DNA of 64,000 nucleotides from CAYJBH01 sp964369965 (lineage in GTDB: Bacteria > Bacillota > Clostridia > Oscillospirales > Ruminococcaceae), in contig CAYJGF010000009.1 of NCBI GenBank assembly GCA_964369965.1, positions 1-64,000 of the forward strand, given 5' to 3'. Below the pieces are notes generated by a model. It had not been told where the DNA came from. It saw only the letters and a list, made by a program, of their open reading frames with translations, and searched no databases. The position numbers and the translations under genes are program-made. Positions 41,545 through 49,386 of the stretch are shown piece after piece. Numbering within the stretch: position 1 is the stretch's first letter; every line of letters starts with the position of its first letter.

Positions 41545-43593
41545 ATGAACTGGAATGATTCGTACCGCAAACTATTTTTTGATTATCACAATTTTGCCGA
41601 CAATCACTCAATCGCAAAGGATTTCGACGCAGTAAAATTTGCCGACCGCTTGGAAGAGGTTGGTTGTCAAACCGTCTCGGTCTTTGCTATGGGTGGCAAG
41701 GGGCATCGCTATTTCCGCAAAGGGCAGTACGGCGTAGTGCACCCCAACCTGCCGGAGGGTGTTGACATGGTCGAGGATGTTGTCCGTGAGTGTCACAACC
41801 GCAATATTCAGGTGGTAGGCTATGTCGCATACTCCGTCAACGGCGACTTTTTAAAGGAAAAATACCCCCATTTTATCCAAAGGGAGGCTGACGGTGCCTA
41901 CCGCGACATCGGGTTTTCAAAATATCCGCTGTGTTTAATTGGTGCCGGTAACGACTATCTTTTAAACATATACCGTGAGCTTTGTGAAAACTATGAGCTG
42001 GACTATTTCTTTTTAGACGGCTCCTATAACAACGACAACCTTGTCTGCTATTGCGATAACTGCAAAAAAACTTTTAAGGAGAAATCAGGGTTCGATATCC
42101 CCACCACGCGTGAGGATGCCAACTGGAACGTCTATATTGATTGGTATCAAAGGGAGATGTGTCGCTTTCGGGATCAGGTTATCGACGCCGTGAAAAAGGC
42201 GCGAGAGGGCATTGAGGTGATTATCAACTGGAACTATACCTATCGCTCGCCCGATATCATACCGGAAAACCTGGACTACCTCTTTGCCGACGTGCCGTTT
42301 AAAAATGAATTTGAGGGTATTGATATCACCACACGCTCCTTTGCGCTCACCGGCAAAAAGTTTGAAATTCACAACACGGCATTTCTAAAACACTGGGGGG
42401 AGTGGGGCGCAAAACACCCGAATGTTTTAAAACGTGCGGCGGCTCTTTTGCTTGCAAACGGAACAAACGTGCATATGGGCTACCAATTCCACCCGAAATT
42501 CCATGTAGACAACGGTGTCTGGCAGATTTTTAAAGAGGTTTTTGATTTTGTCAAGCCACTTGAAAAGTTGCTACAGGGCAATCAAACACTACCCTTTATC
42601 GGCGGATATTTCGCAAACGTTCAAAGTGGGTTGACACACACCGGCGATATCTGGTCGGAGCCGATGTGGCTATATGGCTTTAATAAAATGATGATTGACG
42701 CAGGGTTGCATTATAATATGTTGCCGGCACAGATGATGCGCGAGACTATAAACAAATTCTCCGCCGTAATCCTGCCGGACATGCGATATATAAGCACCGA
42801 GCAGATCGAGATACTGCAAGACTATGTCAAAGAGGGCGGTGTTTTGATAGCTACCGGTCTGAGCGGCACGATGGACGAGATGGGCAACAAGACAAATTCG
42901 AGCGTGCTCTGCGACCTTTTTGGTTTTGAGTGGCACGGTGAATTTGACCACCCTTACAGCTATTTGAAAGTATCCGATAACGACCTTGCAAAAAACACTG
43001 CGGACATGCCGTTGACGATGGAGGCGCCCACCGCACTGATCAAGGCGACCTCGGCGAAATCGCTCGCAAGTATCTATGACCTTTATCAAAGAGAGGGCGG
43101 CGGTTATGCGCTTGTTTACTCACCCTATGAGGGGGATACCGGCTATAGCGGCGTGACCTTGCGCGAACTCGGCAAGGGCAAGGCTATATTCTTTGCAAAC
43201 GAAATTGCACTGGCATACTATAAAACGTTCCAGTGGAATATCATTGAAATGATAAAAAATGTCCTGTTTGACATTGCAAAGGTAGAGAAAAAGGTCTACG
43301 CCACAGGCGATGGCTCCATCGAGCTGACTCTGGCAAGAAAGGGCGAGGCAACACAGGTTCATATGGTGAATATGCTCGGCACACAGCCAAATGTGCAGGA
43401 GACGGTCGGATTTTGTATGCCACGTGAGATAATGGAGCTGTGCAACATACCGGTTACCGCACTTCACCACACCGCGCCCACCAAGGTGACAAACGTCACC
43501 CGAGGCGAAGATATCCCCTTTGTCGCAAACGGCAATCGTGCGGACTTTAAGGTGCCGGCAGTCGGTCTGTACGAGATTATCGAGATAATATAG
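41545..43593 (+). CDS. GHL6/beta-galactosidase-trimerisation family glycosidase (GH151-like)
   Basis: This 682-aa cytoplasmic protein has an N-terminal TIM barrel of the hypothetical glycoside hydrolase 6 type (YHNFADNHS; NRNIQVVGYVAYSVNGDF; LDYFFLDGSYNNDN; CYCDNCKKTFKEKSG). A GH42-type trimerisation domain follows (about 375-560: FSAVILPDMRYIS, LQDYVKEGGVLIATG), then a beta domain. The C-x-C-x2-C stretch is common in this family. Some relatives are classed as GH151 alpha-L-fucosidases, so fucoside or galactoside cleavage is plausible but unproven. It is last in the importer operon, and its stop lies in an inverted-repeat element. Confidence 0.8.
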   Translation: MNWNDSYRKLFFDYHNFADNHSIAKDFDAVKFADRLEEVGCQTVSVFAMGGKGHRYFRKGQYGVVHPNLPEGVDMVEDVVRECHNRNIQVVGYVAYSVNGDFLKEKYPHFIQREADGAYRDIGFSKYPLCLIGAGNDYLLNIYRELCENYELDYFFLDGSYNNDNLVCYCDNCKKTFKEKSGFDIPTTREDANWNVYIDWYQREMCRFRDQVIDAVKKAREGIEVIINWNYTYRSPDIIPENLDYLFADVPFKNEFEGIDITTRSFALTGKKFEIHNTAFLKHWGEWGAKHPNVLKRAAALLLANGTNVHMGYQFHPKFHVDNGVWQIFKEVFDFVKPLEKLLQGNQTLPFIGGYFANVQSGLTHTGDIWSEPMWLYGFNKMMIDAGLHYNMLPAQMMRETINKFSAVILPDMRYISTEQIEILQDYVKEGGVLIATGLSGTMDEMGNKTNSSVLCDLFGFEWHGEFDHPYSYLKVSDNDLAKNTADMPLTMEAPTALIKATSAKSLASIYDLYQREGGGYALVYSPYEGDTGYSGVTLRELGKGKAIFFANEIALAYYKTFQWNIIEMIKNVLFDIAKVEKKVYATGDGSIELTLARKGEATQVHMVNMLGTQPNVQETVGFCMPREIMELCNIPVTALHHTAPTKVTNVTRGEDIPFVANGNRADFKVPAVGLYEIIEII

Positions 43594-43693
43594 CAACTGG
43601 AACTTTATTTGTCGGCAAATCATACGCACAAAAAACCACACATCAAAGTTTTTTATGCTATTCTTTGGACAAATATAAGTTAAGTTGCTATAT
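43588..43693. mobile_element. Small inverted-repeat element (ATATAGCAACT ends)
   Basis: This 106-bp non-coding segment has perfect 11-bp ends ATATAGCAACT/AGTTGCTATAT. Imperfect inverted similarity extends about 45 bp inward (TATTTGTC and AAAAAAC blocks). Both convergent flanking genes stop at the TAG inside these ends. It may be a MITE, a bidirectional terminator, or both. Confidence 0.65.
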
Positions 43694-44374
43694 AAAAGAC
43701 TTATAAAGAATTATCCCCAAAAGATGCAGGGGATAAAACAGATAGAAAAATCGACCGCTGATATTTATCCCTGAATTGCCACGGATAAATATCAGCGGTG
43801 CTGCGAGCAGGGCAAATGCACGAATATTAAAGGAATACCCCTCTAAATGTATCGTATAAAAACTATACTCCGGCACCACGATAAAGTAGGGGATATAGCA
43901 CAGCACAAACAACACAAACCCGAGCAATCTTCTCTCTCGACAAAGGCAGAATACGAGCATTAAGGTCAAGCCAAGGTAGTCGTAGTCAAAATCAAAAATG
44001 CCGAGCAGGACGACCACCGCGGCGAGCACAGGCCATTTTTTGTGCAAAAAAGCCCATGTGCCAAGCAGGTTGGCAAAGAGCGAGAACATGATGTTCAGCT
44101 CATAAAACTCGCCCTCAAATGCCAAGACATAGAGCGGCTGTGAGATCAGCGCGAATACGGCGAGTCGGGTAAGATATCGGGCTAAACTGCGGGTGTAAAA
44201 AAGACCCACCGACATGCAATAGCAAAACAGTGGGAAAGCCACCCGACCGATTATCCTAAACATCAATACATGGGGGAAAAAAGCCGCACCGATGTGGTCA
44301 ATTAGCATGGATATCACGGCGACGAGTTTTATTAGGTCGGTGTCGAGGTTGGTCTTAAACTTTGGCTCGGATAA
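43688..44374 (-). CDS. TraX-family membrane protein, start codon non-canonical
   Basis: The frame encodes about 228 aa with six to eight helices and the TraX-family opening DLIKLVAVISMLIDHIGAAF, then GRVAFPLFCYCMSVG. TraX proteins acetylate conjugative pilin; chromosomal Firmicute members are of unknown function, perhaps sugar or envelope acetylation. The only standard start nearby is GTG 44317, which cuts the conserved first helix. The reading frame continues to a strong AAAGGAGG, where the codon 5 nt later is TTA (44374-44372); I took that as the boundary. The Shine-Dalgarno overlaps the stop of the DUF6320 gene, so the genes are coupled. Confidence 0.72.
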   Translation of the reverse strand, partial: LSEPKFKTNLDTDLIKLVAVISMLIDHIGAAFFPHVLMFRIIGRVAFPLFCYCMSVGLFYTRSLARYLTRLAVFALISQPLYVLAFEGEFYELNIMFSLFANLLGTWAFLHKKWPVLAAVVVLLGIFDFDYDYLGLTLMLVFCLCRERRLLGFVLFVLCYIPYFIVVPEYSFYTIHLEGYSFNIRAFALLAAPLIFIRGNSGINISGRFFYLFYPLHLLGIILYKSFI

Positions 44375-44385
44375 GCCCCCCTCCT

Positions 44386-45060
44386 TTAACGGTGAAATCG
44401 TTTTTTTATCTCCTCCTTAAAAGGTCGGTCGGCGAAAAGGTACAGCCCCACCGCAATAATTGCGCTGAACAACACCGAAACAAACATCCCCCACGCCGAG
44501 TCGGAAAAACCGAGAAGATAGATCGGTATAGGCACAAGCCCGATGAGAGTCACCACCAATATATATCCGAAATATTCCGAAAAAAGGCGCTCGCTCCTTG
44601 CGGCAAGCACGGTCAAAAATATCGTCGCCGCGAGGTTTAAAAACGGGAAAACATAGTTGGTCGACCAAAAACGCATACCGGTCGATAGGTCGACTATAAA
44701 CAATAAGGTGGAAACTAAAATGTGCACCCACAAAATTTTGGAGCCAAACCGACGGTGCACCGACTGTATTGTTGAGAGTATTGCGCTGGATATAAGCAGC
44801 GCCGCAACAACTATGACCGACCATATAATCTGCCCCTCGCGGTGGCTGAAAAGATTGATATAGACACAGATAATAGAGCCGGTGAAAGCTACGAAGAACG
44901 GGACGTTCCAGAGCACCGATCGGTATTTTTTTATGTCGTGATAGTTCGGGTATTCGACCGTGCTTGCGCCTGTATCGGCATTATCCAACTTTGCATGGCA
45001 GAGCGGACAGCTTTTTTCACTGTCGTAGACCCTAACCTTGCAATTATTACACCTGTTCAT
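44386..45060 (-). CDS. DUF6320-type zinc-ribbon membrane protein
   Basis: This 224-aa protein has an N-terminal zinc ribbon (CNNCKVRVYDSEKSCPLCH, about residues 4-22) and about six membrane helices. Function is unknown. Such proteins are often encoded beside a condensation-like acyltransferase, as here. The ATG at 45060 with GGGGAGGAG upstream is preferred to an earlier in-frame start; the gene overlaps the end of the acyltransferase gene by 14 nt. Confidence 0.8.
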   Translation of the reverse strand: MNRCNNCKVRVYDSEKSCPLCHAKLDNADTGASTVEYPNYHDIKKYRSVLWNVPFFVAFTGSIICVYINLFSHREGQIIWSVIVVAALLISSAILSTIQSVHRRFGSKILWVHILVSTLLFIVDLSTGMRFWSTNYVFPFLNLAATIFLTVLAARSERLFSEYFGYILVVTLIGLVPIPIYLLGFSDSAWGMFVSVLFSAIIAVGLYLFADRPFKEEIKKRFHR

Positions 45061-46336
45061 GCTCCTCCCCCCAACCGTTGGAATAGACCGAAATCTCATC
45101 ACCCATATCCTTTGCGAGTCTCATGAAAAATGCTCGTATCACCGAGGTATCACGGATAGTTTTAGTAAAAGTTATGCTCATTTTATCATCCATCGAGCAA
45201 AGACCGCAACTTAGCGGACTTTTTTTTGTAGGATAGAGCATTATCTCGACATGCTCCACATACCGCTTCACATCTATAGGGAAATCTATCCTGCCGACAT
45301 TGGAAAAGGTCAGCGTCTTTTTAACCTCCCCGATAAGATTAAATCCAACCGGTATAAGCAAATTTTTCAGCACAAGTGGTGTGTGAACCGAAAAAATGTT
45401 GCGTGACATCTTGACATTGCGTGCAAAAATCGACTCCATATGATGCGTGTTGGAGCACAGCCCGAGCTGGGTGGAAATGGAGGCTATCAGCTCATGAAAT
45501 TCAGTCGTCTCGGTCATACGATAACCGACATTCACGACCCCAAAAAAGTTTTTGAGCGTCGACGAAGCGAAAATCTTGCGCAGGTTGACCGGCACCGCGA
45601 CCGCGATGGGGCGTTTGCTCTTTGTGCCCCTTTGCTTTTGCTCATATATCGCCGCAATCAGATGAGAGATAAGATACGCCGAAATGGTACAGCCGTGTTC
45701 TTTTGCACGGGACTTCAACCTATCTACCGAGAGAATGCCGGTGATGACACTCTGTCCACGGCGCAGATAACGCCGCCCTTTCATGCGAAAGGCATCTTCC
45801 TGCCGTCCGCGAAAGTTCGGTTGAGTTTTTTTCTCGCGTGAGAGGTTTTTATTAAAACTGTCCTCCTCTTCGCTATCGTCAACCTCGTCGAAGAGGAGCA
45901 CCTTCCCCTCATGGTCGAGGGCGCCGTATTTAAAGGTGAGGTAATAATAAAGCAGTGATTTTAAAAATTCGATGAGTCCGCTACCGTCGGTCACCGAATG
46001 ATAAACCTCGACAGAAATACGGTTGCCGAAGTACAAAACTTTTATGAAAAAACCTTTGTTGATGTGTGGGACGATGGAGGAGCAGGGGGGCGACGACTCC
46101 GGCTCGACGGTGAAATGCATGTGGTTTTGGTCAAAATAGTTCCAAAAAAGACCGCGGCGCATCCGACCGAAAAACATGGAATATCGCTCATAAACAGTGT
46201 TGACAGCAAGTTGCAAAAGACGCGCATCAATCGGCTCACTCAACACCGCCGCAACCCGAAAGACGGAGGAATTGTTGCGCCCCGAGACCGCAGGGAACAA
46301 CCTCGCCGCAACATCCAGCTTACCAAATTCACCCAT
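45047..46336 (-). CDS. Condensation/alcohol-acetyltransferase-like acyltransferase
   Basis: This 429-aa protein has the catalytic HxxxD motif of BAHD/condensation/PapA-type acyltransferases: His113 and Asp117 in VYHSVTDGSG. Other family traits are RYSMFFGRM near the N-terminus and RPIAVAVPVNLRK in the second half. It lacks a signal peptide and membrane helices. The substrate is unknown; neighbours (zinc-ribbon membrane protein and TraX-like acetyltransferase-type membrane protein) suggest lipid or envelope acylation. Its ATG shares one base with the recR stop (TAATG), so translation is coupled. Confidence 0.8.
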   Translation of the reverse strand: MGEFGKLDVAARLFPAVSGRNNSSVFRVAAVLSEPIDARLLQLAVNTVYERYSMFFGRMRRGLFWNYFDQNHMHFTVEPESSPPCSSIVPHINKGFFIKVLYFGNRISVEVYHSVTDGSGLIEFLKSLLYYYLTFKYGALDHEGKVLLFDEVDDSEEEDSFNKNLSREKKTQPNFRGRQEDAFRMKGRRYLRRGQSVITGILSVDRLKSRAKEHGCTISAYLISHLIAAIYEQKQRGTKSKRPIAVAVPVNLRKIFASSTLKNFFGVVNVGYRMTETTEFHELIASISTQLGLCSNTHHMESIFARNVKMSRNIFSVHTPLVLKNLLIPVGFNLIGEVKKTLTFSNVGRIDFPIDVKRYVEHVEIMLYPTKKSPLSCGLCSMDDKMSITFTKTIRDTSVIRAFFMRLAKDMGDEISVYSNGWGEEHEQV

Positions 46337-46941
46337 TAAATTTCCCCTCGACCGTCCAGAGCTTTTGCGAGCGTCACCTCGTCGGCGTACTCCAAATGTG
46401 CACCGACCGGCAGACCGTAGGCAAGGCGCGTGACCTTAACCCCGAGCGGTTTAAACAGCCGCGCGAGGTACAGGGCGGTTGCCTCCCCCTCGACGGTGGG
46501 GTTGGTCGCCATTATAAGCTCGTCGACACCACCGTTTGCAATGCGTAGGGTTAGCTCACCGATGCACAGCTGTTCCACCCCAATCCCATCCATCGGCGAA
46601 ATAAGCCCGTGCAGGACATGATAAACACCGCTAAACTCCCTTGTCTTTTCAAAGGAGGTGATGTCGCGCGGATTTTCCACCACGCAGATGATGGAATGGT
46701 CACGGCGCTCGTCGGAGCAGATGTGGCAGACCTCACGGTCGGTGAAGTTTTGGCAGACGGAACAACGGCGAATCAAGGCGTGAAGTTTTTCTATCGCGTG
46801 GGCGAAATTAAGCGCCTCGGCACTGTCCATCTTTAAAATTTGGTACGCCATTCTGGTTGCGCCCTTGCGACCGATACCGGGCAGTTTTGCAAACTGGTCG
46901 ATAAGGTCCTCGAGCGGTGCGGCATTAAAACCTAAACTCAT
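46336..46941 (-). CDS. recR: Recombination mediator protein RecR
   Basis: This 201-aa protein is full length. It has an N-terminal HhH region (LPGIGRKGATRMAYQIL), a C4 zinc finger (CSVCQNFTDREVCHICSD), a Toprim domain (ICVVENPRDITSFEKT, then YHVLHGLISPMDGIG) and C-terminal ARLFKPLGVKVTRLAYGLPVG. RecR with RecO/RecF loads RecA in gap repair. It follows ybaB by 7 nt in the classic dnaX-ybaB-recR order. Confidence 0.97.
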   Translation of the reverse strand: MSLGFNAAPLEDLIDQFAKLPGIGRKGATRMAYQILKMDSAEALNFAHAIEKLHALIRRCSVCQNFTDREVCHICSDERRDHSIICVVENPRDITSFEKTREFSGVYHVLHGLISPMDGIGVEQLCIGELTLRIANGGVDELIMATNPTVEGEATALYLARLFKPLGVKVTRLAYGLPVGAHLEYADEVTLAKALDGRGEI

Positions 46942-46948
46942 AGTATCC

Positions 46949-47278
46949 CTAAATGTTCAGCCCGAGACGCTCACGCTCGGCCTCACCGAAATCGGTAACC
47001 GTTTTATTCGCCGTATTGACCGCCTCGGTGACGAGGTCGCAGAGCAGTTCGATATCGTCCTTATCCACCACCGACTCGTCGAGAGTAAGCCCCGATATCT
47101 CATACTTGCCGTTTATGGTGAGGTTGACAAGCCCACTGCCGGCGCTTATCTCATGCGTTTTTACCTCCAGCTCGGCATTGAGTTGCTCGAGACGCTCCTG
47201 CATTTTTTGAGCCTGTTGCATGAGTTGGTTCATGTTGGCAGGACCACCGCCCATGCCCTTTGGTATGTTAGCGCGCAT
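46949..47278 (-). CDS. YbaB/EbfC-family nucleoid-associated protein
   Basis: This 109-aa protein has a Gly/Pro-rich N-terminus, then MNQLMQQAQKMQERLEQLNAEL (family coiled coil) and the strand-rich core GLVNLTINGKYEISGLTLDESVV. Members bind DNA as tweezers-like dimers. It lies between dnaX and recR, its standard place. The start has AGGAGATCAAAT upstream. Confidence 0.93.
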   Translation of the reverse strand: MRANIPKGMGGGPANMNQLMQQAQKMQERLEQLNAELEVKTHEISAGSGLVNLTINGKYEISGLTLDESVVDKDDIELLCDLVTEAVNTANKTVTDFGEAERERLGLNI

Positions 47279-47365
47279 ATTTGATCTCCTTTTTTTTGTT
47301 GAGTAAAATGATGTGGTTTACAGCCCGACATGCAGGTTTGTCCGGCAAGGGCGGACGAGCGAAGG

Positions 47366-47429
47366 TTTTTAATAAAAAAGGCGAAGCCGTTTCCTTAACT
47401 ATTCACTATTCACTATTCACTATTCATTA
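47366..47429. mobile_element. Partial TAGTGAA-family element at the dnaX 3' end
   Basis: Only one end of the element is present: AAAAAAGGCGAAGCCGTTT followed by four TATTCAC-type units and ATTCATTATA. The last bases encode the final residues and TAG stop of dnaX on the minus strand. Confidence 0.65.
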
Positions 47430-48982
47430 TACTCCACCTTAACCCCCTGCTCCTCCAACATCTTAAGCGTATCCTGTGCGCCGATTTGTGTTGTTTGTTT
47501 TTTGTAAGGGCCTATGGAGTAGTGGCGACCGGTAACGGCGTTTATCGCGTCGCGGACTATCGCGTTATTCTCCTTATCCTTGCGCATAAAGTTCAAAAAC
47601 ATTTCGTTACCGTCTATCAAAACGCGGTTATCATTTGTGTCTATATATGCCTTGGTGTTAATCAAACTTGCGTAGGCGAGGGGGTTTTTATCTTTGAGCG
47701 ACTCCACCACCTCGCCCCAACAGGAGAGTTCGCCATGTTCACTCGCAATCTCGGCAAGGGGCTTTGGTGGCGTTTTGGGCGTTATTGGTTTTGGCGGTGC
47801 CGGTGTGGGTGTCAAAGGTGCCGGTGTGGGTGACGGCGGTGTGGGTGTGGGAGTCGGCGCGCTCGGACGGCTCGCGGTGCTCACCTGCTCGGGCGATGCA
47901 CTGTGCATCGTCGGTGGGTTTGCCATTTTAAAAAGGGCGAGGGAGAGTTCCGCCTCGGCAGAGCCGGAGGAGGCAATCCTATCCAGTGCCGCCGCCAATA
48001 CATCGCTGTAATATAAAAGGCGCGAAATATCCTGCGACGCTCGTTTTTGATATTCTGCACGCTCATTATCCGGCAATCGGTCGAGGAGATCCCCCGACAG
48101 CCCTGCGAGCATAAGGTTTTTATAGTGGGTCATCAGCTCACGGATAAGCTGTTTTTCATCAATATAGCCGGAGTGCAGTTCGGCTACGCGCTTTGCAATG
48201 CCCTCAAGGTCGTTGCTCTTTATCATGTCGGACAGGTCAAAAAGGTAGTCTCGATTTGCGATACCGGCGAGCATGGAAATACTCTCGGTCGTAATGTCAC
48301 CCGAGGCGGAGCTGACCGTGTCAAGCAGTGACAATGCATCCCTCATACCGCCGTCCGCGAGTGAGGCTATCAGCGAGGCGGCATCGTCCGGCAGGTCAAT
48401 GCCCTCGGTGTCGGCGATGTCGATAAGTCGCTTTTTTATCACATCCGGCTCTATTCGGCGAAAGTCAAACCGCTGACAGCGCGAGAGTATTGTCGCCGGC
48501 ACCTTGTGTATCTCGGTGGTGGCTAACATAAAGACGACATACTCCGGCGGCTCCTCCATGATCTTCAAAAGGGCGTTGAACGCCGCGCCGGAGAGCATGT
48601 GCACCTCGTCGATTATATAGACCTTATAGCGCGAGGTGGTCGGTGCAAAGACCGTCTCCTCACGCAGTTCTCGGATAAAGTCGACACCGTTGTTGGAGGC
48701 GGCATCTATCTCCTGTGTGTCGAGGTTTGTCCCGTCCTGCTCCGCTTTGCAGACGGCACACTCCAAACAGGCGTCACCCTCCACGGGATTAAGGCAGGAT
48801 ATTGCCTTGGCGAAAATTTTGGCACAGCTGGTTTTGCCGGTGCCGCGCGTGCCACAAAAAAGGTAGGCGTGCCCCACCTTTTCCCCCTTTATCTGATTTT
48901 TGAGCGCCGAGACAATGGGCTGTTGCCCCACAACATCCCGAAATCCCGACGGTCGATATTTTCTGTAAAGTGCAAGATACAT
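47420..48982 (-). CDS. dnaX: DNA polymerase III subunit gamma/tau
   Basis: This 520-aa protein has Walker A FCGTRGTGKTSCAK (about residue 43), zinc-binding Cys residues in CLECAVCKAEQ, Walker B VYIIDEVHML, and sensor 1 and arginine-finger regions (LATTEIHKVPATILSRCQRF). A Thr/Pro-rich linker at about 375-400 precedes the C-terminal tau part. It loads the sliding clamp and ties the replisome together. It lies downstream of the SRP RNA gene on the same strand, the usual Firmicute arrangement. Its final codons and stop lie in a repeat-element end. Confidence 0.97.
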   Translation of the reverse strand: MYLALYRKYRPSGFRDVVGQQPIVSALKNQIKGEKVGHAYLFCGTRGTGKTSCAKIFAKAISCLNPVEGDACLECAVCKAEQDGTNLDTQEIDAASNNGVDFIRELREETVFAPTTSRYKVYIIDEVHMLSGAAFNALLKIMEEPPEYVVFMLATTEIHKVPATILSRCQRFDFRRIEPDVIKKRLIDIADTEGIDLPDDAASLIASLADGGMRDALSLLDTVSSASGDITTESISMLAGIANRDYLFDLSDMIKSNDLEGIAKRVAELHSGYIDEKQLIRELMTHYKNLMLAGLSGDLLDRLPDNERAEYQKRASQDISRLLYYSDVLAAALDRIASSGSAEAELSLALFKMANPPTMHSASPEQVSTASRPSAPTPTPTPPSPTPAPLTPTPAPPKPITPKTPPKPLAEIASEHGELSCWGEVVESLKDKNPLAYASLINTKAYIDTNDNRVLIDGNEMFLNFMRKDKENNAIVRDAINAVTGRHYSIGPYKKQTTQIGAQDTLKMLEEQGVKVEYNE

Positions 48983-49021
48983 GTTTTGTCCGTGGTTGAT
49001 TGTTGTTGGTGAATGGCTTTA

Positions 49022-49223
49022 TTAGTGAATAGTGAATAGTTAATAATGAATAGTGAATAGTTGTTGAAACGGCTTCGCCTTTTTTATTTATAATTCTTTA
49101 TTATAAAGTGTTATCGTGACATTGCGGTAGGGTTGAAACCCCACCTTACAGGCAAACCCTATAAATCCATCGCCGCAGGCGATACCATAACTATTCACTA
49201 TTCACTCTTCGTTTTTCACTATA
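49022..49223. mobile_element. MITE-like element, TAGTGAA family, copy 2
   Basis: This ~202-bp element lies between the SRP RNA gene and dnaX. Relative to copy 1 (29817-29995) it is inverted and carries the same blocks: heptamer repeats, GAAACGGCTTCGCCTTTTTT, CGGTAGGGTTGAAACCCCACC (stem), AGGCAAACCCTATAAAT, ATCGCC-GCA-GGCGAT and closing heptamers. It has no coding capacity. Confidence 0.75.
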
Positions 49224-49225
49224 AA

Positions 49226-49364
49226 AGCCCTTGCGCCAACGGTCGGCGGTACGCAGGGGCTGCATCGCACAGGTAAAGCTGCTTAATGCTGCTCGGTTCC
49301 CCGCCTGACATGGTTCACTGCCCCCTGTCGCGCAGTTTGCATACCGCCGACCCTTGGCGCAAGG
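49226..49364 (-). ncRNA. ffs: Signal recognition particle RNA (compact bacterial type)
   Basis: On the minus strand, CCTTGCGCCAA/TTGGCGCAAGG, GTCGGCGGTA/TACCGCCGAC and CAGGGG/CCCCTG form one long rod. Its tip holds the SRP54-binding domain IV sequence ATGTCAGGCGGGGAACCGAG followed by CAGCATTAAG. The length is about 139 nt. The 3' stem runs into GCTTTTAT and probably serves as terminator. Position upstream of dnaX matches other Firmicutes. Confidence 0.93.
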
Positions 49365-49373
49365 TTTAAGTTA

Positions 49374-49386
49374 TATAGTCAATTAA
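49374..49386. repeat. Solo copy of the 13-bp MITE terminal repeat at the mfd stop codon
   Basis: TATAGTCAATTAA, identical to the ends of the element at 60323-60482. On the minus strand it contains the mfd stop codon TGA. Confidence 0.6.

Noticed and set aside
49022..49060. Heptamer repeats at the element ends considered as a CRISPR-like or VNTR array
   Set aside because: Units are 7 nt without spacers and recur as inverted ends of a larger element; no cas genes are present.
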